Assembly (NCBI RefSeq): GCF_001620055.1 | Contig: NZ_LQGY01000022.1 | Coordinates: forward strand, 41,582-105,581 | Reading direction: 5' to 3' | DNA from: Agromyces sp. NDB4Y10 | Lineage (GTDB): Bacteria > Actinomycetota > Actinomycetes > Actinomycetales > Microbacteriaceae | Length of the DNA stretch: 64,000 nucleotides | In this document: positions 24,034 to 31,755 of the stretch, in pieces | Numbering within the stretch: position 1 is the first letter of the stretch | Layout: each line of letters begins with the position of its first letter | The notes under the pieces: generated by a model | The model's input: the letters and a program-made list of their open reading frames with translations, nothing else | Databases searched by the model: none | What the model was told of the DNA's origin: nothing | Made by a program: the position numbers and the translations under genes

Positions 24034-25662
24034 GTGGGCCGGACGAGGGACAGGATGCGTCGGATCGCCGAGGAGCGGTTCGGCTGGACGACGCTGAAGC
24101 CGGGGCAGGAGGAGGCGATCGAGGAGCTCGTCGGCGGCCGCGACGTGCTGGTCGTGATGCCGACCGGCTACGGCAAGTCGGCGGTCTACCAGGTCGCCGC
24201 CCACCTGCTCGACGGGCCCACCGTGGTGATCTCCCCGCTCATCGCGTTGCAGGCCGACCAGGTGCGGCACCTCGATCGCGCCGGCGGCGAAGGCACCGCG
24301 GTCGCCGTGAACTCGGCGCACAGCGACGGGGCGAATGCGCGCGCCTGGGAATCCGTCGCGGCCGGCGACGCCGAGTTCGTCTTCCTCGCGCCGGAGCAGC
24401 TCGCCCGGCAGGAGGTCGTCGACGAGCTCGCCGCGCTCGACGTCGGGCTCGTCGTGGTGGACGAGGCCCATTGCGTGTCCTCCTGGGGCCACGACTTCCG
24501 GCCGGACTACCTCCGGCTCGGTGCCGCGATCGACGCGCTGGGGCGGCCCCCCGTGGTCGCCCTGACCGCGACGGGCTCGGCGCCGGTCCGCGATGAGATC
24601 GTCGAGCGCCTGGGCCTGCGTGCTCCCCGGGTGCTGGTCGGCGGGTTCGATCGGCCGAACATCCGCCTCTCCGTCGTGCGACACGAGGATGCGGACGCGA
24701 AGCGACGCGCGGTCGTCGAGACCACCCTCGACGCGGCGAAGCCCGGGCTCGTGTACGTGGCCACGCGGGCGGACACCGAGCGATTCGCCGAGGAGCTGCT
24801 GCAGTCGGGGCTCCGGGCGGCGGCGTACCACGGCGGCCTCGGGGCGCGCGCGAGGCGCGACGTGCACGAGGCCTTCCTCGCCGGCGAGCTGGACGTCGTC
24901 GTGGCGACGAGCGCGTTCGGCATGGGCGTCGACAAGCCCGACGTCCGGTTCGTCGTCCACGGCGACATCACCGAGTCGCTCGACGCCTACGTCCAGGAGG
25001 TCGGCCGGAGCGGTCGTGACGGCCGGCCAGCGTCGGCGACCCTGCACTACCGCGCCGAGGACCTGGGCCTGCGGGCCTTCTTCGCCTCGGGTCGACCGAA
25101 GGCCGAGCGCGTCCGCGCGGTGGCGGCGGCCTTGGCCGCGGCCGACGGCCGGCGCACGGCGAGGACGCTCGCGGACGAGCTGGACCTGCCCACCCGGTCG
25201 GTCACGATGATCCTGAATCTCCTCGTCGAAGCGGATGCCGCGACCTCGGACGATCAGGGCTTCACCCTGCGCGGACCCGTCGACCCGGGCCACGCGGTCG
25301 ACGTCGTCGACGAGGCCGTCGATCGCCGCCGGCGCGTGGACGAATCGCGCCGCGCGATGGTCCGCCGCTACGCGGAGACCAGCCGGTGCCGGCGGGCGTT
25401 CGTCGTCGAGTACTTCGGCGCCGAGGTGCCGGAACCGTGCGGGAACTGCGACACCTGCGATCGCGGGTCCGCCTTCGAGGAGGCCGAGCCGGAGGTCGCG
25501 GGGGAGTACCGGCTCGACCAGTCCGTCCGGCACCGGGAGTGGGGCGACGGCCGTGTCATGAGCGTCGAGTCGGACCGCCTCACCGTGTTCTTCGAGGAGG
25601 AGGGCTACCGCGTGCTCTCGCTCGAGGCCGTGCGCGAGGGGGACCTGCTCACCGCGTCCTGA
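24034..25662 (+). CDS. RecQ-type ATP-dependent DNA helicase with Tudor-like tail
   Basis: DNA helicase of 542 residues. RecQ hallmarks are motif 0 (FGWTTLKPGQEEAIEEL), Walker A MPTGYGKSAVYQ near residue 45, DEAHCVSSWGHDFRPDY near 148, motif VI QEVGRSGRDGRPASA near 325, and a Cys4 zinc site (CRRAF ... EPCGNCDTC). HRDC is absent. Instead residues 495-540 (QSVRHREWGDGRVMSVESD; YRVLSLEAV) resemble the C-terminal Tudor-like domain of UvrD/PcrA helicases. GTG 24034 is used. Role in recombinational repair is inferred from family. Confidence 0.9.
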   Translation: MGRTRDRMRRIAEERFGWTTLKPGQEEAIEELVGGRDVLVVMPTGYGKSAVYQVAAHLLDGPTVVISPLIALQADQVRHLDRAGGEGTAVAVNSAHSDGANARAWESVAAGDAEFVFLAPEQLARQEVVDELAALDVGLVVVDEAHCVSSWGHDFRPDYLRLGAAIDALGRPPVVALTATGSAPVRDEIVERLGLRAPRVLVGGFDRPNIRLSVVRHEDADAKRRAVVETTLDAAKPGLVYVATRADTERFAEELLQSGLRAAAYHGGLGARARRDVHEAFLAGELDVVVATSAFGMGVDKPDVRFVVHGDITESLDAYVQEVGRSGRDGRPASATLHYRAEDLGLRAFFASGRPKAERVRAVAAALAAADGRRTARTLADELDLPTRSVTMILNLLVEADAATSDDQGFTLRGPVDPGHAVDVVDEAVDRRRRVDESRRAMVRRYAETSRCRRAFVVEYFGAEVPEPCGNCDTCDRGSAFEEAEPEVAGEYRLDQSVRHREWGDGRVMSVESDRLTVFFEEEGYRVLSLEAVREGDLLTAS

Positions 25663-25720
25663 TCGGGGATCCGAGCGTGCTGCTGGACACGGTCCGGGGC
25701 GAGGTGGCAGCATCGCGCTC

Positions 25721-26164
25721 GTGACCACCAGTCCGACCGAGGAGCAGCGCCTGCGAGACCTCGCACGACTCCGGCGCGTGCGCGACCGGATGGACCGCGA
25801 CTACGCGCAGCCGCTCGACGTCGACGCCCTGGCGCGATCGGTGGGGATGTCGGCCGGGCACCTGAGCCGGGAATTCCGGCGCGCGTACGGCGAGTCGCCG
25901 TACTCCTACCTCATGACCCGGCGGATCGAGCGCGCGATGGCGCTCCTGCAGCGCGGCGACCTCAGCGTGACCGACGTCTGCTTCGCCGTCGGGTGCTCGT
26001 CGCTGGGCACGTTCAGCACGCGCTTCACGGAGCTCGTCGGGGTGCCGCCGAGCACCTACCGGCGCACCGCCGAGCATCCGCTGGAGGGCGTACCGAGCGT
26101 GGTGGCCAAGCGCGTCGTGAGACCGGTCAGGAATCGAGAAGCCGCGCGAGCGGCACGGAAGTAG
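25721..26164 (+). CDS. AraC-family transcriptional regulator (DNA-binding domain only)
   Basis: A 147-residue protein consisting almost entirely of an AraC-type double helix-turn-helix: helix 1 LDVDALARSVGMSAGHLSREF, linker YLMTRRIERAMALLQ, and helix 2 DVCFAVGCSSLGTFSTRF followed by PPSTYRR. No sensory domain. GTG 25721. The stop TAG is part of the next gene's minus-10 box, and the downstream VOC-uvrA2 genes are the probable targets. Confidence 0.92.
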   Translation: MTTSPTEEQRLRDLARLRRVRDRMDRDYAQPLDVDALARSVGMSAGHLSREFRRAYGESPYSYLMTRRIERAMALLQRGDLSVTDVCFAVGCSSLGTFSTRFTELVGVPPSTYRRTAEHPLEGVPSVVAKRVVRPVRNREAARAARK

Positions 26165-26167
26165 CGT
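26162..26167 (+). promoter_or_regulatory. Minus-10 box TAGCGT for the VOC-uvrA2 transcript
   Basis: The hexamer starts with the AraC-gene stop codon. GGCCCGC (7 nt) then leads to the ATG at 26175. It is identical in sequence and spacing to the box at 4481. Confidence 0.55.
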
Positions 26168-26174
26168 GGCCCGC

Positions 26175-26585
26175 ATGGACATCACGATTCAGTACACCTT
26201 CCTCCCGCACAGCGACCCGGACGCCTCACTGGCGTTCTATCGCGACGTCCTCGGCTTCGAGGTGCGCAACGACGTCGGCTACGACGGCATGCGGTGGATC
26301 ACCGTCGGGCCCGCCGGGCAGCCGGGCACGTCGGTCGTGCTGCACCCGCCGGCCGCCGACCCCGGAGTCACCGAGGACGAGCGCCGGACGATCGCCGAGA
26401 TGATGGCCAAGGGCACCTACGCGAGCATCGTCCTGGCGACGACCGACGTCGACGGCGTGTTCGAGCAGGTCCAGGCCAGCGGCGCCGAGGTCGCGCAGGA
26501 ACCCATCGACCAGCCGTACGGGGTGCGCGACTGCGCGTTCCGCGACCCCGCCGGCAACATGGTCCGCATCCAGGAGCCCAGCTGA
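26175..26585 (+). CDS. VOC (glyoxalase/bleomycin-resistance fold) protein
   Basis: A 136-residue single VOC module pair: first beta-alpha-beta unit SDPDASLAFYRDVLGFEVRN, second unit YASIVLATTDVDGVFEQVQASG, ending in YGVRDCAFRDPAGNMVRIQEP. The conserved DPxGN and terminal Glu fit a metal-binding or ligand-sequestering role. ATG 26175 is favoured by the leaderless promoter; an in-frame GTG at 26166 overlaps that box. uvrA2 starts 2 nt after the stop. Drug binding is a guess from family and context. Confidence 0.88.
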   Translation: MDITIQYTFLPHSDPDASLAFYRDVLGFEVRNDVGYDGMRWITVGPAGQPGTSVVLHPPAADPGVTEDERRTIAEMMAKGTYASIVLATTDVDGVFEQVQASGAEVAQEPIDQPYGVRDCAFRDPAGNMVRIQEPS

Positions 26586-26587
26586 AC

Positions 26588-28972
26588 ATGACCACGGCGT
26601 CGACCGACCGCGCGGCATCCGCCATGCACCCTGCCGACCGGCACGACCTGATCCGCGTCAGGGGGGCGCGGGAGAACAACCTGAAGGACGTCGACGTCGA
26701 GATCCCGAAGCGCCGGCTCACGGTCTTCACGGGCGTGTCCGGGTCGGGCAAGAGCTCGCTGGTCTTCGACACCATCGCGGCCGAGTCGCAGCGCATGATC
26801 AACGAGACGTACAGCGCGTTCGTGCAGGGGTTCATGCCCAGCCTGGCCCGCCCCGACGTCGACGTGCTCGACGGCCTCACCACGGCGATCCTCGTCGATC
26901 AGGAGCGAATGGGGGCGAACGCCCGCTCCACCGTCGGCACCGTCACCGATGCGAACGCGATGCTGCGGATCCTGTTCAGCCGGCTCGGGCGGCCGCACCT
27001 CGGGTCGCCGCAGGCGTTCTCGTTCAACATCCCGACGGTGCGGGGGAGCGGCTCCATCAGCGTCGACCGCGGCGACGGGAAGTCGGTGACCGCCGAGTTC
27101 AGCCAGCTCGGCGGCATGTGCCCGCGGTGCGAGGGGATGGGCACGGTGTCCGACATCGACGTGACGCAGCTGTACGACGACCGGAAATCGCTTGCCGAAG
27201 GTGCCCTGACCGTGCCGGGCTACAACGTCGACGGCTGGATGGTGCGGATCTTCAGCGAGTCCGGCTTCCTCGACCCCGACAAGCCGATCCGCGACTACAC
27301 CGAGACCGAGCTCCACGATTTCCTCCACAAGGAGCCGACCAAGGTCCGCCTGCAGTCGATGAACATGACGTACGAGGGACTGATCCCGAAGATCCAGAAG
27401 TCCTTCCTGTCGAAGGATCGCGATGCGATGCAGCCGCACATCCGCGCGTTCGTCGAGCGCGCCGTCACCTTCACGCCGTGCCCGGGGTGCGGCGGAACGC
27501 GCCTGAACGAAGGCGCTCGGTCCTCGAAGATCCGCGGCCTGAGCATCGCCGACGCCTGCGCCATGCAGATCAGCGACCTCGCCGAGTGGGTCCGCGCCAT
27601 CGACGAGCCGTCCGTGGCCCCGTTGCTGGCGAGCCTGGGCCAGATCCTCGACTCGTTCGTCGAGATCGGCCTGGGCTACCTCGCGCTGGAGCGCCCGTCG
27701 GGCACGCTCTCCGGTGGCGAGGCGCAGCGCACGAAGATGATCCGGCACCTCGGCTCGTCGTTGACGGATGTCACGTACGTGTTCGACGAGCCCACGGTGG
27801 GCCTGCACCCGCACGACATCCAGCGCATGAACCGCCTGCTCGTGCAACTGCGCGACAAGGGGAACACGGTACTCGTCGTCGAGCACAAGCCGGAGGCGAT
27901 CGCCATCGCCGACCACGTCGTCGACCTCGGGCCGGGCGCGGGGTCGGCCGGCGGCGAGGTCGTCTTCGAGGGCACCGTGGACGGGCTGCGGGGGAGTGGC
28001 ACCCTCACCGGTCGCCACCTCGACGACCGGGCGCGGCTGAAGACCTCCACGCGGACCGCGACCGGCGCGCTCGAGGTCCGCGGTGCGAGCGAGAACAACC
28101 TGCGCGACGTGGACGTCGACATCCCGCTGGGCGTGCTGACGGTGGTCACGGGCGTGGCCGGTTCGGGCAAGAGCTCGCTCATCCACGGTTCCGTCGCCGG
28201 GCGCGAGGGCGTGGTCTCGATCGACCAGGGTGCGATCCGGGGCTCGCGCAGGAGCAACCCGGCGACCTACACCGGCCTCCTCGAGCCGATCCGCAAGGCG
28301 TTCGCGAAGGCGAACGGCGTGAAGCCGGCGCTGTTCAGCGCGAACTCCGAGGGCGCATGCCCGAACTGCAACGGCGCCGGCGTGGTGTACACCGACCTCG
28401 GTCCGATGGCGAGCGTGGCGAGCACGTGCGAGGTCTGCGAGGGACGCCGCTTCGACGCGTCGGTCCTCGACTACCGGCTCGGCGGACGCGACATCAGCCA
28501 GGTGCTCGAGATGCCCGTCGCCGAGGCCGAGGCATTCTTCGGGGCCGGCGCGGCGCGCCTCCCGGCCGCGCACGCGATCCTGCAGCGGCTGGTGGACGTG
28601 GGCCTCGGCTACGTCGCCGTGGGCCAACCCCTCACGACGCTCTCGGGCGGCGAGCGGCAGCGCCTCAAGCTCGCGTCGCACATGGGGGAGCAGGGCCAGG
28701 TATACGCGCTCGACGAGCCCACCACGGGGCTGCACCTCGCCGATGTGGAGCAGTTGCTCGGGCTCCTCGATCGACTGGTCGACTCCGGCCGGTCGGTGAT
28801 CGTCATCGAGCACCACCAGGCGGTCATGGCCCATGCCGACTGGATCATCGACCTCGGGCCCGGCGCCGGACACGACGGCGGTCGGGTCGTCTTCGAGGGC
28901 ACCCCGGCCGACCTCGTCGCCGCCCGTTCGACCCTGACCGGCCAGCACCTGGCCGACTACGTCGGCGCCTGA
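26588..28972 (+). CDS. UvrA-like ABC ATPase (UvrA2/DrrC type)
   Basis: DNA-binding tandem ABC ATPase of 794 residues, shorter than canonical UvrA (about 940-980) because the UvrB-binding insertion is missing. Walker A motifs GVSGSGKSS (49-57) and GVAGSGKSS (about 522), signatures LSGGEAQRTKM (about 374) and LSGGERQRLKL (about 683), and zinc-finger Cys pairs CPRC (about 177), CPGC (about 297), CPNC (about 591) and CEVC (about 614) are present. UvrA2/DrrC proteins are associated with tolerance to DNA-intercalating drugs in producer actinobacteria. Lies 2 nt after the VOC gene in an AraC-VOC-uvrA2 unit. Confidence 0.92.
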   Translation: MTTASTDRAASAMHPADRHDLIRVRGARENNLKDVDVEIPKRRLTVFTGVSGSGKSSLVFDTIAAESQRMINETYSAFVQGFMPSLARPDVDVLDGLTTAILVDQERMGANARSTVGTVTDANAMLRILFSRLGRPHLGSPQAFSFNIPTVRGSGSISVDRGDGKSVTAEFSQLGGMCPRCEGMGTVSDIDVTQLYDDRKSLAEGALTVPGYNVDGWMVRIFSESGFLDPDKPIRDYTETELHDFLHKEPTKVRLQSMNMTYEGLIPKIQKSFLSKDRDAMQPHIRAFVERAVTFTPCPGCGGTRLNEGARSSKIRGLSIADACAMQISDLAEWVRAIDEPSVAPLLASLGQILDSFVEIGLGYLALERPSGTLSGGEAQRTKMIRHLGSSLTDVTYVFDEPTVGLHPHDIQRMNRLLVQLRDKGNTVLVVEHKPEAIAIADHVVDLGPGAGSAGGEVVFEGTVDGLRGSGTLTGRHLDDRARLKTSTRTATGALEVRGASENNLRDVDVDIPLGVLTVVTGVAGSGKSSLIHGSVAGREGVVSIDQGAIRGSRRSNPATYTGLLEPIRKAFAKANGVKPALFSANSEGACPNCNGAGVVYTDLGPMASVASTCEVCEGRRFDASVLDYRLGGRDISQVLEMPVAEAEAFFGAGAARLPAAHAILQRLVDVGLGYVAVGQPLTTLSGGERQRLKLASHMGEQGQVYALDEPTTGLHLADVEQLLGLLDRLVDSGRSVIVIEHHQAVMAHADWIIDLGPGAGHDGGRVVFEGTPADLVAARSTLTGQHLADYVGA

Positions 28973-29020
28973 CCGGCGTTCCCACGCCCTGATCCGAACC
29001 ACGAACCGAAAGGAGCCGCC

Positions 29021-29458
29021 ATGGCTGCGACGAAGAAGGCCGCCCGCGACGAGGAGGTCGAGGGCTTCACCGCCGAGGAGCGCGCCGCGATGAAGGAGCG
29101 AGCGCGAGAGGTCCGCGGGAAGAAGAAGGACGGCACGGCGGACCTGCTCGAGAAGATCTCCGAGATGGGCGACGCCGACCGAGCGATCGCCGAGCGGCTG
29201 CACGCGCTCATCACCGAGGCGGCGCCCGAGCTCGCGCCGAAGACGTGGTACGGCATGCCGGCCTACGCGAAGGACGGCAAGGTGCTCTGCTTCTTCCAGG
29301 CGGCCGGCAAGTTCGACTCGCGATACGCGACGTTCGGATTCAACGACATCGCGAACCTCGACGACGGCGAGATGTGGCCGACGACGTTCGCGTTGACGGA
29401 GCTCACGCCGCGCGGCGAACAGACGATCGTCGAACTCGTGAAGAAGGCGGTCCGCTGA
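29021..29458 (+). CDS. DUF1801 domain protein
   Basis: A 145-residue protein. A Lys/Arg/Glu-rich N-terminal helix (to about residue 55) precedes a DUF1801 (YdhG/iron-chaperone-like) domain: ERLHALITEAAPELAPKTWYG, MPAYAKDGKVLCFFQAAGKF, ELTPRGEQTIVELVKKAV. ATG 29021 has GAAAGGAG seven bases upstream. It follows uvrA2 by 48 nt and may be part of the same damage-tolerance run. Biochemical function is unknown. Confidence 0.85.
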   Translation: MAATKKAARDEEVEGFTAEERAAMKERAREVRGKKKDGTADLLEKISEMGDADRAIAERLHALITEAAPELAPKTWYGMPAYAKDGKVLCFFQAAGKFDSRYATFGFNDIANLDDGEMWPTTFALTELTPRGEQTIVELVKKAVR

Positions 29459-29476
29459 GGTCGGACACGCCCCGAC

Positions 29477-29506
29477 GGCGGCACGGCGTTGCGACGTCGT
29501 GCCGCC
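29477..29506 (+). terminator. Terminator-like hairpin after the DUF1801 gene
   Basis: Nine-bp stem GGCGGCACG / CGTGCCGCC around a 12-nt loop, 18 bp past the stop codon. No U-tract. Confidence 0.55.
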
Positions 29507-29532
29507 CCATCACAACTGAGTCCGTGTCGCCG

Positions 29533-29546
29533 ATAATGTGCATTAT
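29533..29546. repeat. AT-rich inverted repeat ATAATG-TG-CATTAT
   Basis: A 14-bp near-palindrome unusually AT-rich for this genome. It contains a minus-10-like TAATGT on the plus strand and CATAAT on the minus strand, so it could be a promoter core or operator. Confidence 0.5.
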
Positions 29547-29604
29547 GTCCGATCGAATGGCACACGACTCCCCGCCCCATCGTGACCACGGCCGGAACCG
29601 CTGA
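29545..29604 (+). CDS. Putative 19-residue leaderless small ORF
   Basis: ATG-initiated frame encoding MSDRMAHDSPPHRDHGRNR, His/Arg/Asp-rich. TAATGT lies five bases before the ATG, similar to the leaderless layout of real genes here. No homology can be recognised, and a frame this short arises easily by chance. Listed as a candidate only. Confidence 0.2.
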   Translation: MSDRMAHDSPPHRDHGRNR

Positions 29605-29640
29605 AGCCGCTTCACGATGGAGCGGGTGCACGATGCAGTG

Positions 29641-29976
29641 CTATCCGCGCTTCTCCGCGCGCCGTCGCATCCTCGCCAGGCGCTCGTCACTCGCCGGCAT
29701 GCCGAATTCGTTGAGTGGACCGCTGGCCGCCGGCTCGGGCAGGCGTTCGTCGGTCGGGCATTCGAGCAGCACGTTCGACGTGGACTCGTCGATGTAGTGC
29801 TCGAACATCGGGTGTCCGCAGATCGGACACGGCTTCTCCCCCGACGGACCGCTGTCCGCGGGCTCTTCCTGGGCCACCTTGGGCGACTCGAACGCCGGGC
29901 TCATGATCCGGTCCACCCGGTCGAAGAACCTCGTGAAGGCGTTGCGAGTGTCTGGGCCCGCTTCGTCGCGTGCCAT
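29641..29976 (-). CDS. Small zinc-ribbon-motif protein, function unknown
   Basis: A 111-residue protein I do not recognise. It has an amphipathic start (MARDEAGPDTRNAFTRFFDRV), a single CPICGHPMFEHYI knuckle near residue 57 (Cys-x2-Cys plus His), a later lone Cys in LLECPTDERLPEP, and an Arg-rich C-terminus (ERLARMRRRAEKRG). ATG 29976 is chosen because TACCAT lies six bases upstream on the minus strand. Three Cys and nearby His residues suggest one zinc ion. Confidence 0.75.
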   Translation of the reverse strand: MARDEAGPDTRNAFTRFFDRVDRIMSPAFESPKVAQEEPADSGPSGEKPCPICGHPMFEHYIDESTSNVLLECPTDERLPEPAASGPLNEFGMPASDERLARMRRRAEKRG

Positions 29977-29982
29977 GCCGTG

Positions 29983-29988
29983 ATGGTA
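29983..29988 (-). promoter_or_regulatory. Minus-10 box TACCAT of the zinc-ribbon gene
   Basis: On the minus strand TACCAT is followed by CACGGC and the ATG at 29976, a leaderless spacing. Confidence 0.5.
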
Positions 29989-30021
29989 CTCCCGCAATCG
30001 GCGTCGCGGCGAGATCCACTA

Positions 30022-30050
30022 TAGACAGTACAACTATCGATAGTTAGAGT
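30022..30050 (+). promoter_or_regulatory. MerR-type promoter with operator palindrome in the spacer
   Basis: Minus-35 TAGACA (30022-30027), 17-bp spacer and minus-10 TAGAGT (30045-30050), with the merR-like ATG six bases downstream. A perfect 14-bp palindrome AACTATCGATAGTT (30032-30045) fills the spacer, the usual binding position for MerR-family regulators. Confidence 0.75.
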
Positions 30051-30056
30051 ATCCAT

Positions 30057-30707
30057 ATGCGGATGTCGGAGCTCAGCCGGATCACCGAGACCCCCGTCCC
30101 CACGGTCAAGTACTACCTGCGCGAGGGGCTCCTGCCGCCCGGCCGGCGTACGAGCCCCAACCAGGCGCAGTACGACGATGAGCACGTCCGTCGCATCCGT
30201 CTGATCCGAGCGCTGCTCGGACCCGGCGGGCTCGACGTCGCCACCGCGCGCGAGGTGATCGCCGCGATCGACTCCGACCTGCCGCTCCCCCACGTCTTCG
30301 GCGTGGCCCAGCGCGCGGCATCCGTTCGCGTCGACGATCGGGCGGTCGACGCCGCGGCGCTCGAGCGGGTCGACGCCCTGCTCGACGGCTTCGCGATCCA
30401 CCCCGAGAACCCCGGACGCATCGCCGCGGCCGCCGTGCTCGAAGCCTTCGACGCGGTCGACCAGCGGAACGCCGACGACTGGTCGCGGCGCTACGTCGAG
30501 GCCGCGCTCATCGTCGCGGAGGCCGACCTCGACACGGTCGAGCGGCGCGTCACGCGCGACGAGAAGGCCGAGACCGTCGTCGTGGGCACGGCGCTCGGCG
30601 ACGCGCTGTTCGCGGCGTTCCGCCGTGCGGCCCAGGAGCACGTCTCCACCACCAGGTACGAGCCCGAGCGTGCCGACGAGATCCGACGCGCGAGGAGCAC
30701 GCCATGA
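30057..30707 (+). CDS. MerR family transcriptional regulator
   Basis: A 216-residue regulator with an N-terminal winged-helix of MerR type (MRMSELSRITETPVPTVKYYLREGLLPP; YDDEHVRRIRLIRAL) and a C-terminal helical effector domain of about 140 residues without metal-binding Cys residues. The second part resembles TetR-like C-terminal helices more than classic metal-responsive MerR. ATG 30057 agrees with the leaderless promoter; ATG 30063 is the alternative. It overlaps the downstream membrane-protein gene by 4 nt, so the regulator and its likely target are coupled. Autoregulation through the spacer palindrome is likely. Confidence 0.9.
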   Translation: MRMSELSRITETPVPTVKYYLREGLLPPGRRTSPNQAQYDDEHVRRIRLIRALLGPGGLDVATAREVIAAIDSDLPLPHVFGVAQRAASVRVDDRAVDAAALERVDALLDGFAIHPENPGRIAAAAVLEAFDAVDQRNADDWSRRYVEAALIVAEADLDTVERRVTRDEKAETVVVGTALGDALFAAFRRAAQEHVSTTRYEPERADEIRRARSTP

Positions 30708-31714
30708 CCATCCGGACCATCTCCACGGAAGCCCCGACCCCCACGCCGGACCGGCCGGCACCCGGCGGCGCGACGGGCGCCCGGACCTGGCATCGTCCGC
30801 TGCTCGTCCTGACCGCCGCCATGGTCGCGCTCGCCGTCGCGAGCGTCGTCGGGCTCCTGGTCGACGAACGGACGTTGCTCGGCCAGCCGATCTGGGCGAA
30901 GCCCCTGAAGTTCGCCCTGTCCATCGCCATCTACGCGGTCACGCTCGCCTGGCTCATCACCCTGACCCGTGGCCGGTTGCGACGCGTGTCCTGGTGGGCG
31001 GGGACCGTGAGCGCGGTCGCGCTCGTCATCGAGATGGTCGTCATCGTCGGCGCCGTCGTCGCGGGCACCACCAGTCACTTCAACGTGTCGACGCCGCTGG
31101 CGTCCGTGCTCTGGTCGGTGATGGCGGTCTCCATCGTGGTTGTCTGGATCGCTACCCTCGTCGTCGCGTTCGCACTGTTCCGCGCGCCGCTCGGCGATCC
31201 GGCACGCAGCCTCGCCATCCGCGCCGGGTCGATCCTGGCCCTCGCCGGCATGGCCCTCGCGTTCCTCATGACGAGCCCGACGGCAGCCCAGCTCGCGGAT
31301 TTCCGCGGCATCGCCGGGGCGCACTCGGTGGGCGTCGCCGACGGCGGGCCCGGTATCCCGGTGCTCGGATGGAGCACGGTGGCCGGCGACCTCCGCATCC
31401 CGCACTTCGTCGGCATGCATGCGCTGCAGGCGCTGGTGCTCTTCGTGATGGCGCTCGAGTGGGCGGCGAGGCGTGTCGCGGTGCTCGCCGACGTGCGCGT
31501 GCGGTTCGGCCTCGTCGCCATCGCCACGGTCCTCGCGGCGGCGACCACGGCGATCGTCACGGTGCAGGCCCTCATGGGCGAGTCGATCGTCGCGCCGAGC
31601 GCCGCGATCGCGGGCACGACGGCCGTCCTGTGGTCCGGCGCCGCCGTCGCGGCGACCCTGGTGGTCCTGCGCGGCATCCGTCGCCGAGGCCTGAGCGCTG
31701 CCGTCGACGAGTGA
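30704..31714 (+). CDS. Polytopic membrane protein, function unknown
   Basis: A 336-residue integral membrane protein with about seven or eight hydrophobic segments (LLVLTAAMVALAVASVVGLL; FALSIAIYAVTLAWLITL; TVSAVALVIEMVVIVGAVVA; VMAVSIVVVWIATLVVAFAL; ILALAGMALAFLM; HALQALVLFVMALEWAA; and two near the end). Family not recognised. A conserved-looking IWAKPLKFALSI segment and an outside loop with HSVGVADGGPGIPVLGWS stand out. Four-nt overlap with the MerR gene implies MerR-controlled expression. Confidence 0.85.
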   Translation: MTIRTISTEAPTPTPDRPAPGGATGARTWHRPLLVLTAAMVALAVASVVGLLVDERTLLGQPIWAKPLKFALSIAIYAVTLAWLITLTRGRLRRVSWWAGTVSAVALVIEMVVIVGAVVAGTTSHFNVSTPLASVLWSVMAVSIVVVWIATLVVAFALFRAPLGDPARSLAIRAGSILALAGMALAFLMTSPTAAQLADFRGIAGAHSVGVADGGPGIPVLGWSTVAGDLRIPHFVGMHALQALVLFVMALEWAARRVAVLADVRVRFGLVAIATVLAAATTAIVTVQALMGESIVAPSAAIAGTTAVLWSGAAVAATLVVLRGIRRRGLSAAVDE

Positions 31715-31719
31715 GGCGA

Positions 31720-31754
31720 ACGGATGCCGCGACCGGGCCGGTCGCGGCATCCGT
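31720..31754. terminator. Bidirectional terminator between membrane-protein gene and dhaM
   Basis: Perfect 15-bp stem ACGGATGCCGCGACC / GGTCGCGGCATCCGT with a 5-nt loop. It ends one base before the dhaM stop on the other strand. Each arm carries a copy of the motif GGATGCC that is frequent across the window. Confidence 0.85.
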
Positions 31755-31755
31755 C

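Noticed and set aside
26166..26174. GTG at 26166 as VOC gene start
   Set aside because: It overlaps the minus-10 hexamer; ATG 26175 gives the usual VOC N-terminus.
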